DNA of 64,000 nt from DATBLE01 sp963775695 (lineage in GTDB: Bacteria; Actinomycetota; Thermoleophilia; Gaiellales; Gaiellaceae), in NCBI GenBank assembly GCA_963775695.1, contig CAVZJU010000012.1, positions 124,001 to 188,000 of the forward strand, written 5' to 3'. The notes beneath the pieces were generated by a model. It made no database searches. It was not told where the DNA came from and worked only from the letters and a program-made list of their open reading frames with translations. The first letter of the stretch is position 1. The number at the start of each line of letters is the position of its first letter. Positions 33,161 to 40,534 of this stretch are shown one piece after another. Made by a program: the position numbers and the translations under genes.

Positions 33161-33190
33161 TTGACACCCCCTTTGAATGTCTGACATAAA
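33161..33190 (+). promoter_or_regulatory. promoter and ATGTCTGACAT operator of the rightward catabolic operon
   Basis: TTGACA (33161-33166), 18 bp, CATAAA (33185-33190). The perfect odd palindrome ATGTC-T-GACAT (33177-33187) overlaps the -10. Together with the leftward promoter it forms an inverted arrangement in which the two divergent promoters are near mirror images around about 33150. Confidence 0.7.
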
Positions 33191-33223
33191 GCGGGCACGG
33201 CTGCGCTCGAAGGACTCCGTTCA

Positions 33224-34015
33224 CTGCTCTTCGCGCCCGGCTCCGACGAGCCGAAGCTGACGAAGGCACTCGCGTCGGAAGCCGACGCCGTCGTCGCCGA
33301 CCTCGAGGACGCCGTGACGGCCGACCGCAAGGACGAGGCGCGCGAACTCGTCCTCCGGATCCGCCCGCCGGTCGTCCGGGTCAACGGCGCGGGCACCCCC
33401 TGGTTCGAGGACGACCTCGCCGCGGCGCGCGAGCTCCCGCTGGAGGCGCTCGTCCTCCCGAAGGCGACCCCTGACGCGATCACCGCGCTCGGCCCCGAAG
33501 GCCCGCCGGTGATCGCGATCGTCGAGACGGCCGAGGGTCTGCGGCTCGCGTTCGAGACGGCGTCGAGCCCTCGCGTGGCCGCGCTCATGCTCGGCGCCGC
33601 CGACCTGGGCGCCGAGCTCGGCTGGGAGCCGCGGCCCGACGGCCTGGAGGTGCTCTACGCCCGCTCGAAGGTCGTCGCCGACTCGGCCTCGGCCGGCACC
33701 CGCGGCCCGTTCGACATCGTCCACCTCGACACCCGGGACGGCGCGGGGCTCGAGGCCGCCGCCCGCTTCGCGAGGTCGCTCGGCTTTCGCGGCAAGGCCT
33801 GTATCCACCCGGCGCAGGTCGGCATCGTCAACCGCGTGTTCCAGCCGGAGGCCGACGCCGTCGCGTGGGCGCAGCGTGTGCTCGAGGCGGCCGAGCAGGG
33901 CGAGCGCGAGGGGCGCGGCGCGGTCGCGCTCGACGGCGAGATGATCGACGCGCCGGTCGTCGATCGTGCCCGCAGGATCCTGTCCGACGCGAAAGGAGGC
34001 ACGCATGGCAACTGA
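33224..34015 (+). CDS. HpcH/HpaI-family CoA lyase (citrate-lyase-beta-like; malyl/citramalyl-CoA lyase type)
   Basis: 263 codons from CTG 33224. The family core needs the segment LLFAPGSDEPKLTKALASEA and VADLEDAVTADRKDEARELV, which is in frame but has no ATG, GTG or TTG ahead of it before a stop at 33182. CTG 33224 is preceded by GAAGGA at 9 nt and fits the strand-1 start. The first standard codon, GTG 33314, would remove the metal-site loop DLEDAV. VIAIVETAEGLRLA holds the Glu ligand, MLGAADLGAELGW the Asp, and GFRGKACIHPAQVGIVN the C-terminal part. It cleaves or forms a 3-hydroxyacyl-CoA such as citramalyl-CoA. Confidence 0.82.
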   Translation: MLFAPGSDEPKLTKALASEADAVVADLEDAVTADRKDEARELVLRIRPPVVRVNGAGTPWFEDDLAAARELPLEALVLPKATPDAITALGPEGPPVIAIVETAEGLRLAFETASSPRVAALMLGAADLGAELGWEPRPDGLEVLYARSKVVADSASAGTRGPFDIVHLDTRDGAGLEAAARFARSLGFRGKACIHPAQVGIVNRVFQPEADAVAWAQRVLEAAEQGEREGRGAVALDGEMIDAPVVDRARRILSDAKGGTHGN

Positions 34016-34535
34016 GCACGCGAGCGCGCCGAAAGTCTGGGAAGGCCGCTTCTACGAGGACCTCGACGTCGGCGACGTCTTCCGCAGCCGCTTCGGCCGC
34101 ACCGTCACCGAGTGCGACAACATCCTCTTCACCGGGCTGACCCACAACACGAACTCGATCCACTTCGACGCCGTCCACGCCGGGCGGACGCAGTTCGGGC
34201 AGATCCTGGTCAACAGCACGTTCACGCTCGCGCTGATCACCGGTCTGACGGTCCAGGACACGAGCGAGAACGCGGCCGCGAACCTGTCCTGGACGGACAT
34301 CTCGCTCCCGAACCCCGTGTTCGTCGGCGACACGCTCTGGGCCGAGAGCGAGATCCTGGACAAGCGGGAGTCGAAGTCGAACCCGAGCGTCGGCATCGTC
34401 TCGATGCGCTGCCGCGGGATCAACCAGCGCGGCCAGGTGGTGATCGAGTACCACCGGACGTTCATGCTCTACAAGCGCTCGGCGCCCGAGGTGGAGCGGA
34501 GCTTCCCGGGCACCGGCGAGGAATGGAGGGTGTGA
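34005..34535 (+). CDS. MaoC-type hydratase (mesaconyl/2-methylfumaryl-CoA hydratase-like)
   Basis: 176 residues, single hot-dog domain. TVTECDNILFTGLTHNTNSI and HFDAVHAGRTQFGQILVNST give the hydratase Asp/His region, closely resembling bacterial mesaconyl-CoA (2-methylfumaryl-CoA) hydratases: NPVFVGDTLWAESEILDKRE. It would add water to a branched enoyl-CoA made by the CoA-transferase. ATG with AAAGGAGG; overlaps the CoA lyase stop by 11 bp, suggesting consecutive steps. Confidence 0.85.
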   Translation: MATEHASAPKVWEGRFYEDLDVGDVFRSRFGRTVTECDNILFTGLTHNTNSIHFDAVHAGRTQFGQILVNSTFTLALITGLTVQDTSENAAANLSWTDISLPNPVFVGDTLWAESEILDKRESKSNPSVGIVSMRCRGINQRGQVVIEYHRTFMLYKRSAPEVERSFPGTGEEWRV

Positions 34536-35908
34536 TGGCCACCGCAGCGGAACGCTTCGCGGCATTCGCGCTCGAGCTGGAGCTGGACGCTGTGCCCGAG
34601 GAGGTGGTCGAGGCGGCGAAGCTGCACGTGCTCGACGTGCTCGGCTGCGGCCTGGCCGCGCACGGGCTCGGGGTCGCCGGCGAGGGCCGGCAGGCGATGG
34701 CGGAGCTGGGCGGCGAGCCCGAGTCGTCCGTGATCGGGCTGGAGACCGGTCTTCCGGCGCCCAACGCCGCGTTCGCGAACGCGATGCTCTGCCACGGGCT
34801 CGACTTCGACGACACCCACTCCGACTCGGTCGCCCACGTCAGCACCGTCGTCGTCCCGGCGGCGGCCGCCGTGGCGGAGTCGCAGGCGGCGCCGGGCCGC
34901 GAGCTCCTTGCAGCGATCGTCGCCGGCAACGAGATCGTCACCAGGATCGGGATGGCGACGCCCGGGGAGTTCCACCGGCGCGGGTTCCACCCGACTGCGA
35001 TCTGCGGGATCTTCGGCGCAACCGCCGCGGCCGCCCGGCTACGCGGGCTGTCCGTGGCAGAGACGGCAAGCGCGTTCGGGATCGCCGGCAGCATGGCGTC
35101 GGGGCTGTTCGCGTACCTCGACGACGCGACCGCGACGAAACCGATCCACCCTGCGTGGGCGGCGCACGGGGCGCTGATCGCCGCCCGGCTCGCGTCGCTC
35201 GGAGCGGAAGGCCCGCCCGGCGTGCTGGAGGGGCGCTTCGGCCTCTACCACGCGTTCGTAGACACGCGGATCGACCTGGAACCGCAGCTCGCCGACCTCG
35301 GCGAGCGCTGGGAGACGCCGAGGATCGCGTACAAGGCGTTTCCGGCCTGCCACTTCATCCACGGCTCGCTCGGCGCGACCGGCTCGCTCCGCGATGAGCT
35401 CGACCCGGACGAGGTCGACGACGTGCTCGTCTGGGCCCCCGAGGCAGGCGTGGCGCTCGTGTTGGAGCCGGCCGAGGCGAAGATCGCTCCGCGGACGGAG
35501 TACGAGGGGAAGTTCTCGCTCCAGTACTCGACCGCGGCGATGCTCGTCCACGGCCGCGTCGGGCTGGCCACCTACACCCGCGAGGCCCTGGGCGACGAGC
35601 GCGTGCTGGCGCTGGCGCGCAAGGTGCGCTACGAGACGCGCGAGTACGACTCGTATCCGGGGGCCTTCCCCGGCGGCGTGCGGATCACGCTGCGCGATGG
35701 ACGGACGCTCGAGGGGGACCTCCCCTACCAGCTCGGCGCTCCCGAGAACCCGATGACCGCCACCCAGGTGCGGGCCAAGTTCCAGGAGAACGCCGCGCTC
35801 GCCGGCGGATCGTTCGACGACCTCGAGCGGGCTGTGCTCGACCTGGAGAGCCGAGACGACCTGAATGCGGTCCTGTCGCAACTCGGGCGGGAAGCGGTCA
35901 CGGCGTGA
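34535..35908 (+). CDS. MmgE/PrpD-family protein
   Basis: 457 residues. The family opening AAKLHVLDVLGCGLAAHGLG, the catalytic region FANAMLCHGLDFDDTHSDSV and AWAAHGALIAARLASLGAEG are present. Members include 2-methylcitrate dehydratase, cis-aconitate decarboxylase and iminodisuccinate epimerase. Here it probably acts on a methylated di- or tricarboxylic acid. ATG overlaps the MaoC stop (TGATG). Confidence 0.88.
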   Translation: MATAAERFAAFALELELDAVPEEVVEAAKLHVLDVLGCGLAAHGLGVAGEGRQAMAELGGEPESSVIGLETGLPAPNAAFANAMLCHGLDFDDTHSDSVAHVSTVVVPAAAAVAESQAAPGRELLAAIVAGNEIVTRIGMATPGEFHRRGFHPTAICGIFGATAAAARLRGLSVAETASAFGIAGSMASGLFAYLDDATATKPIHPAWAAHGALIAARLASLGAEGPPGVLEGRFGLYHAFVDTRIDLEPQLADLGERWETPRIAYKAFPACHFIHGSLGATGSLRDELDPDEVDDVLVWAPEAGVALVLEPAEAKIAPRTEYEGKFSLQYSTAAMLVHGRVGLATYTREALGDERVLALARKVRYETREYDSYPGAFPGGVRITLRDGRTLEGDLPYQLGAPENPMTATQVRAKFQENAALAGGSFDDLERAVLDLESRDDLNAVLSQLGREAVTA

Positions 35909-37065
35909 CGCAGTCCGAGGTCGTCGCTGCGGTCCGCGAGTGGGTCGAGCGGGAGGTCTACCCGGCAGCCTCCGACTACGAGCACGCCGACGAGTACCCC
36001 GAGCCGCTGGTCGAGGACATGAAGCGGATGGGCCTGTTCGGCGTCACCATTCCCGAGGAGTACGGCGGTCTCGGGCTCGACCTGCTCACCTACGTGCTGA
36101 TCCAGATCGAGCTGTCACGCGGCTGGATGTCCCTCTCCGGCGTTCTGAACACGCACTTCATCTCGGCGTGGATGATCCGGACGTACGGCACGGACGAGCA
36201 GCGGGAGCGCTACCTGCCCAGGATGGCGACGGGCGAGCTGCGCTTCGCCTATTCGATGACCGAGCCGCATGCCGGCTCCGACGTCCAGGCGATCCGCACG
36301 CGCGCGGTTCGCGACGGCGACGGGTACGCGATCACCGGCCAGAAGATGTGGGCCACCAACGCCCTTCGCGCCGGCGCGATCATGCTGCTCGCGGTCACCG
36401 ACCCCGACGCCGACCCGCGGCACCGGGGCATGACTGCCTTCGTCGTCGAGAAAGAGCCAGGCCGGGCTTCACAGCCCGGCCTGGAAGTCTCGAAACCACT
36501 CTCGAAGCTCGGCTACAAAGGAGTCGAGTCCGTTGAGCTCGCATTCGACGGCTTCCGCGTGCCCGCTTCTAGCGTTCTCGGCGGCGAAGCCGGCGAGAAC
36601 GCAGGCTTCGCCTACTTCATGGGCGGGATCGAGCTCGGCCGCGTGAACATCGCCGCGCGCGCAGTCGGAATCGCCACACGCGCATTCGAGGAGGCGATCC
36701 GCTACGCGCAGGAGCGGGCGACGTTCGGGAAGCCGATCGCCCAGCACCAGGCCGTGCAGCTGAAGCTGGCGCAGATGGCGACGAAGATCGAGGCGGCCCG
36801 GCTTCTCACCATGCAGGCTGCGGAGCGCAAGAACGCCGGGGAACGCGCAGACCTCGAGGCCGGCATGGCGAAGCTGTTCGCGACCGAGACCGCCGAGGAG
36901 GTCGCGCTGGAGGCGATGCGGATCCACGGGGGCGCCGGCTACTCCCAGGAACTCGTCGTCGAGCGGATCTACCGCGACGCGCCCGTCCTGATCCTCGGCG
37001 AGGGCTCCAACGAGATCCAGCAGCTGGTGATCGCCCGCCGGCTGCTCGAGCGCCACGCCCTCTGA
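35905..37065 (+). CDS. acyl-CoA dehydrogenase (first of a pair)
   Basis: 386 residues. YSMTEPHAGSDVQAIRTRAV binds FAD and substrate, YAQERATFGKPIAQHQAVQL is the central helix, IHGGAGYSQELVVERIYRDA is typical, and the acid residue region is ILGEGSNEIQQLVIARRLL. It makes an alpha,beta-double bond in an acyl-CoA, passing electrons to ETF. GTG start overlapping the upstream stop (GTGA). Two inverted repeats lie inside (36457-36484 and 36572-36602). The first falls in a short EPGRASQPG stretch that looks like an insertion between beta-domain and loop. Confidence 0.9.
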   Translation: MTQSEVVAAVREWVEREVYPAASDYEHADEYPEPLVEDMKRMGLFGVTIPEEYGGLGLDLLTYVLIQIELSRGWMSLSGVLNTHFISAWMIRTYGTDEQRERYLPRMATGELRFAYSMTEPHAGSDVQAIRTRAVRDGDGYAITGQKMWATNALRAGAIMLLAVTDPDADPRHRGMTAFVVEKEPGRASQPGLEVSKPLSKLGYKGVESVELAFDGFRVPASSVLGGEAGENAGFAYFMGGIELGRVNIAARAVGIATRAFEEAIRYAQERATFGKPIAQHQAVQLKLAQMATKIEAARLLTMQAAERKNAGERADLEAGMAKLFATETAEEVALEAMRIHGGAGYSQELVVERIYRDAPVLILGEGSNEIQQLVIARRLLERHAL

Positions 37066-38228
37066 TGGACTTCTCCCTGCCGCCCGAGCTGGACGAGATC
37101 CGGGCCGCGGTGCGCGAGCTGTGCGCGGGCTTCCCCGGCGAGTACTGGCGCGAGCTCGAACCCGACCGCTACCCGGAGGAGTTCGTCGCCACGCTCACCG
37201 AGCAGGGGTGGCTGGCCGCGCTGATCCCCGAGGAGTACGGCGGCGCCGGGCTTTCGCTGACCGAGGCCAGTGTGATCCTCGAGGAGATCAACGCCGCCGG
37301 CTGCAACTCGGGCGCCTGCCACGCCCAGATGTACGTGATGGGCACGATCCTCCGCCACGGCTCCGATGCGCAGAAGCAGGAGTTCCTGCCGAGGATCGCC
37401 TCGGGCGAGCTCCGCCTGCAGGCATTCGGCGTCACCGAGCCGACGGTCGGCTCCGACACGACCAGCATCCAGACCACGGCGGAGCGCGTCGACGGCGGCT
37501 ACGTCGTCCGCGGCCAGAAGATCTGGACGTCGCGGGCGCTCCACTCCGACCTGATGCTGCTGCTCGCACGCACGACCGCCGCCGACCAGGTCGAAAAGCG
37601 CACGGAGGGCCTCTCGACCTTCGTCGTGGACATGCGGAAGGCGCTCGACGCGGGCACGATGATCATCCGCCCGATCAGGACGCTGATGAACCACGCGACC
37701 ACGGAGGTCTTCCTGGACGGTGTCGAGCTGCCGGCAGACGCGCTCGTCGGCGAGGAGGGCAAAGGCTTCCGCCACATCCTCGACGGCATGAACGCCGAGC
37801 GGGTGCTGATCGCGGCCGAGTGCATCGGCGACGGGCGCTGGTTCGTCGACAAGGCGTCCGCCTACGCGTCCGAGCGGATCGTCTTCGGGCGGCCGATCGG
37901 CCAGAACCAGGGCGTCCAGTTCCCGATCGCCCGTGCGTGGGCCTCCGTCGAGGCGGCCGACCTGATCCGCTACAAGGCCGCGTGGCTGTTCGACCGGAAC
38001 CTGCCGTGCGGGCCGGAGGCGAACACGGCGAAGCTGCTCGCCTCGGAGGCGTCGTGGGCGGCGGCCAACGTCTGCCTGGACACACACGGCGGCTTCGGCT
38101 TCGCGGAGGAGTACGACGTCGAGCGGAAGTTCCGGGAGACGCGCCTCTACACGGTGGCGCCGGTGTCGAACAACCTCGTGCTCGCCTTCATCGGCCAGAA
38201 CGTGCTCGGGATGCCGCGCTCCTACTGA
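37065..38228 (+). CDS. acyl-CoA dehydrogenase (second of a pair)
   Basis: 387 residues, only moderately similar to its neighbour. FGVTEPTVGSDTTSIQTTAE, YASERIVFGRPIGQNQGVQF and THGGFGFAEEYDVERKFRET are present. The usual catalytic Glu loop is VAPVSNNLVLAFIGQNV, which lacks the G-E/T-E-I pattern, so the base may differ. Paired dehydrogenases may form one heteromeric enzyme, as in steroid side-chain degradation; this is a suggestion. ATG overlaps the upstream stop (TGATG). Last gene of the rightward operon; it overlaps the convergent GTPase gene by 7 bp. Confidence 0.88.
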   Translation: MDFSLPPELDEIRAAVRELCAGFPGEYWRELEPDRYPEEFVATLTEQGWLAALIPEEYGGAGLSLTEASVILEEINAAGCNSGACHAQMYVMGTILRHGSDAQKQEFLPRIASGELRLQAFGVTEPTVGSDTTSIQTTAERVDGGYVVRGQKIWTSRALHSDLMLLLARTTAADQVEKRTEGLSTFVVDMRKALDAGTMIIRPIRTLMNHATTEVFLDGVELPADALVGEEGKGFRHILDGMNAERVLIAAECIGDGRWFVDKASAYASERIVFGRPIGQNQGVQFPIARAWASVEAADLIRYKAAWLFDRNLPCGPEANTAKLLASEASWAAANVCLDTHGGFGFAEEYDVERKFRETRLYTVAPVSNNLVLAFIGQNVLGMPRSY

Positions 38229-39154
38229 GCGGCGCGGTTGAAGGCCGTCAGCGAGCGCTCGAGCTCGTCGCGTGTGAAGCCTCGGCCGATGAAGACGACC
38301 CGCGAGCGACGGTCGTCGTCCGGCCACTCGGGCAGATGCTCGGGTGGATGGACGACGTGCTGGACGCCGTTGATAACCAGCGGGCCCTCGGCTCCGACGT
38401 TGAGCAGCCCTTTGACGCGGAGGACGTCCCCGCCCCGGGCCTGGAGCAGCATCGTCAGCCAGATCCCGAACGCGGTCCAGTCGAGCGGCTCCTCGAACGT
38501 CAGGCAGACCGCGCGAACCTCGTGGTCGTGCGCGGGAGCCTCGTCGAAGACGAGGTCGCGAGGGTCGCGCTCGTCGCCGTCGAAGAGCTCGCCCGGCGAC
38601 AGGTCGCCGAGCACCGACTCGAGGATCTCTGCGGCCGGGTTCAGCCGGCGCAGCTCCCGCATCACCACAGCCGGATCGGCGAGGTCGGGCTTCGTGACCA
38701 CGAGCCGGTCGGCGACCGCGGCCTGCTTGACCGACTCCTCGCTGCGCAGCCCGTGCTGCGCGTCCACGGTCGTGATCACGCGCTCGAGCTCGAAGTGGTG
38801 CTTCACCACCGGCTCGCCGAGCAGCGTGTAGAGGATCGGCGCCGGATCGGCGAGGCCCGTGGTCTCGACGACCACACGGCCGAACGAGGGGATCTCGCCG
38901 CGCTCGCGCCGCGAGAGCAGGTCGCGCAGCTCGTCGGCGAGATCGCCGCGGAGGGTGCAGCAGACACAGCCGTTCCCGAGGACGACCGTGCGCTCGTCGA
39001 CCCGCCGCAGCAGGTGGTGGTCGATCGCGACCTCGCCCAGCTCGTTGACGATCACCGCCGTCTCGCCCATCTCTGGGTGGACGAGGAGCCGGGAGAGCAG
39101 CGTCGTCTTCCCGCTGCCGAGATAGCCCGTGAGCAGGACCACGCGCGTCTTCAC
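38222..39154 (-). CDS. CobW/COG0523-family GTPase (metallochaperone)
   Basis: 310 residues. Walker A GYLGSGKTT (10-18), metal motif C63-V-C65-C66 in GNGCVCCTLRGDL, switch VVVETTGLADPAPIL, guanine motif TKPDL, and a C-terminal CobW_C domain. It inserts metal (Zn, Co or Fe) into a client enzyme; a metal-dependent hydratase or amidohydrolase nearby could be the client. GTG start overlaps by 4 bp the stop of the small CxxC protein, so the two are coupled. Confidence 0.9.
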   Translation of the reverse strand: MKTRVVLLTGYLGSGKTTLLSRLLVHPEMGETAVIVNELGEVAIDHHLLRRVDERTVVLGNGCVCCTLRGDLADELRDLLSRRERGEIPSFGRVVVETTGLADPAPILYTLLGEPVVKHHFELERVITTVDAQHGLRSEESVKQAAVADRLVVTKPDLADPAVVMRELRRLNPAAEILESVLGDLSPGELFDGDERDPRDLVFDEAPAHDHEVRAVCLTFEEPLDWTAFGIWLTMLLQARGGDVLRVKGLLNVGAEGPLVINGVQHVVHPPEHLPEWPDDDRRSRVVFIGRGFTRDELERSLTAFNRAAQ

Positions 39155-39426
39155 GACAGCGCCGAGACGAGGTCGGGGTCCAGAGGATCGAGCGGCCGGC
39201 CGCAGAGCCGCTCGGCCTCCACCCAGACCGCGCCGAGGTTGTCGACGACGGCCGTGCGACCCTTCCGGTCGCGCAGGACCCAGACGCGGCCGCTCCAGTC
39301 GTCGAGCCGCAGCCCGTAGACGTCGAGCACGCGGTTGAGCAGCCGGCCGCGGAACACCCGCCCGCGGCGGCCGCCCTCCTGCTCGGCCCAGTGGTCGTTC
39401 AGGAGCACACCGCAGAGGACACACAT
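39151..39426 (-). CDS. small CxxC protein coupled to the CobW-type GTPase, function unknown
   Basis: 91 residues beginning MCVLCGVLLNDHWAEQEGGR, a CxxC and a His that could bind metal, followed by RLLNRVLDVYGLRLDDWSGR and a small sheet. It is translated just before the COG0523 GTPase with a 4-bp overlap. The pairing suggests a metal-handling partner. I do not know a named family. Confidence 0.65.
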   Translation of the reverse strand: MCVLCGVLLNDHWAEQEGGRRGRVFRGRLLNRVLDVYGLRLDDWSGRVWVLRDRKGRTAVVDNLGAVWVEAERLCGRPLDPLDPDLVSALS

Positions 39427-39464
39427 CGCGCTTCCGTTCTACCACCGGTGCGTTAGGTTCGACA

Positions 39465-39474
39465 TTGCATACAA
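39465..39474. promoter_or_regulatory. TTGTATACAA-like site before the deacetylase-fold gene
   Basis: TTGCATACAA, one mismatch from the perfect palindromes at 6.94 and 45.28 kb, 18 bp upstream of the ATG at 39493 and between two divergent genes. A GGGAGGAG ribosome site follows. Confidence 0.5.
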
Positions 39475-39492
39475 CGTCACGGGAGGAGAGCG

Positions 39493-40368
39493 ATGGCGAA
39501 GGAGATCTTCTGCGTGATCGGCGTCGACGTCGACGCGGTCGCCGGCTGGCTGGGTTCGTACGGCGGTGAGGACTCACCGGACGACATCTCCCGCGGCATC
39601 TTCGCGGGCGAGGTGGGAACGCGGCGCCTGCTGAAGATGTTCGACAAGTACGACATGAAGACGACCTGGTTCATCCCGGGGCACTCGATCGAGACGTTCC
39701 CGGAGGAGACGAAGATGGTCGTCGACGCCGGCCACGAGATCGGGATGCACGGCTACTCCCACGAGAACCCGATCGCGATGACGCCTGAGCAGGAGGAGGC
39801 CGTCCTGATCAAGTGCATCGGCCTGATCGAGCAGGTCTCCGGGCGCCGACCGACCGGCTACGTCGCGCCCTGGTGGGAGTTCTCGAACGTCACCAACGAG
39901 CTCCTGCTGAAGCACGGGATCAAGTACGACCACAGCCTGATGCACCGCGACTTCGTCCCGTACTACGTGCGGGTGGGCGACAGCTGGACGAAGATCGACT
40001 ACTCGAAGCAGCCCGAGGAGTGGATGAAGCCGCTCGTCCGCGGGGAGGAGACCGACCTGGTCGAGATCCCGGCGAGCTGGTACCTCGACGACCTCCCGCC
40101 GATGATGTTCATCAAGGGCGCCCCGAACAGCCACGGCTTCGTCAACCCGCGGCACCTGGAGGAGATCTGGCGGGACCAGTTCGACTATGTCTACCGCGAG
40201 GAGGACTACGCGGTCTTCGGGATGACCATCCATCCGGACGTCAGCGGCCGCCCACAGGTGATCCTGATGCTCGAGCGGCTGATCGAGTACATCTCGGGCC
40301 ACGACGGCGTCCGCTGGGCGACGATGGACGAGATCGCCGACGACTTCAAGAAACGCTCGCCGCGTTGA
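39493..40368 (+). CDS. polysaccharide-deacetylase-fold amidohydrolase (PgdA/imidase branch)
   Basis: 291 residues. Opening FCVIGVDVDAVAGWLGSYGG has the first Asp-rich motif, KTTWFIPGHSIETFPEETKM, EIGMHGYSHENPIAMTPEQE gives the histidines, and FGMTIHPDVSGRPQVILMLE the last. This resembles the branch with Helicobacter PgdA and cyclic imidases rather than true chitin deacetylases; no signal peptide, so cytosolic. Likely opens a cyclic imide or related amide. Single gene with its own putative operator; followed by hairpins at 40377 and 40406. Confidence 0.85.
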   Translation: MAKEIFCVIGVDVDAVAGWLGSYGGEDSPDDISRGIFAGEVGTRRLLKMFDKYDMKTTWFIPGHSIETFPEETKMVVDAGHEIGMHGYSHENPIAMTPEQEEAVLIKCIGLIEQVSGRRPTGYVAPWWEFSNVTNELLLKHGIKYDHSLMHRDFVPYYVRVGDSWTKIDYSKQPEEWMKPLVRGEETDLVEIPASWYLDDLPPMMFIKGAPNSHGFVNPRHLEEIWRDQFDYVYREEDYAVFGMTIHPDVSGRPQVILMLERLIEYISGHDGVRWATMDEIADDFKKRSPR

Positions 40369-40376
40369 CGCTCGCC

Positions 40377-40393
40377 GCGGCCCTGCGGGCCGC
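40377..40393 (+). terminator. hairpin after the deacetylase-fold gene
   Basis: GCGGCCC-TGC-GGGCCGC, perfect 7-bp stem, 8 bp after the stop codon; no U-tract. Confidence 0.45.
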
Positions 40394-40405
40394 ATAGCTC
40401 GCTCG

Positions 40406-40460
40406 CACGGGGGAAACGGCCGGTTTCCCCCGTGGGCCCCCTTCCCCGAAAGCGTCTCGC
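40406..40460. repeat. hairpin repeat family, copy 3
   Basis: 29-bp hairpin (40406-40434) with arms CACGGGGGAAAC / GTTTCCCCCGTG, followed by GGCCCCCTTCCCC and AAAGCGTCTCGCACC. The tail matches copy 2 read on its minus strand, so the element is longer than the hairpin, about 55 bp. Confidence 0.8.
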
Positions 40461-40501
40461 ACCCGAGGAGCGTCAGCTGTACCGCGCCCGCCAGGTCGGT
40501 C

Positions 40502-40529
40502 GCGGCGGCGGCGGCGGCGGCGGCGGCGG
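40502..40529. repeat. GCG trinucleotide tract
   Basis: About nine GCG repeats in a row, just beyond the end of the permease gene and outside any supported gene. It may vary in length between strains. Confidence 0.8.
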
Positions 40530-40534
40530 AAACG

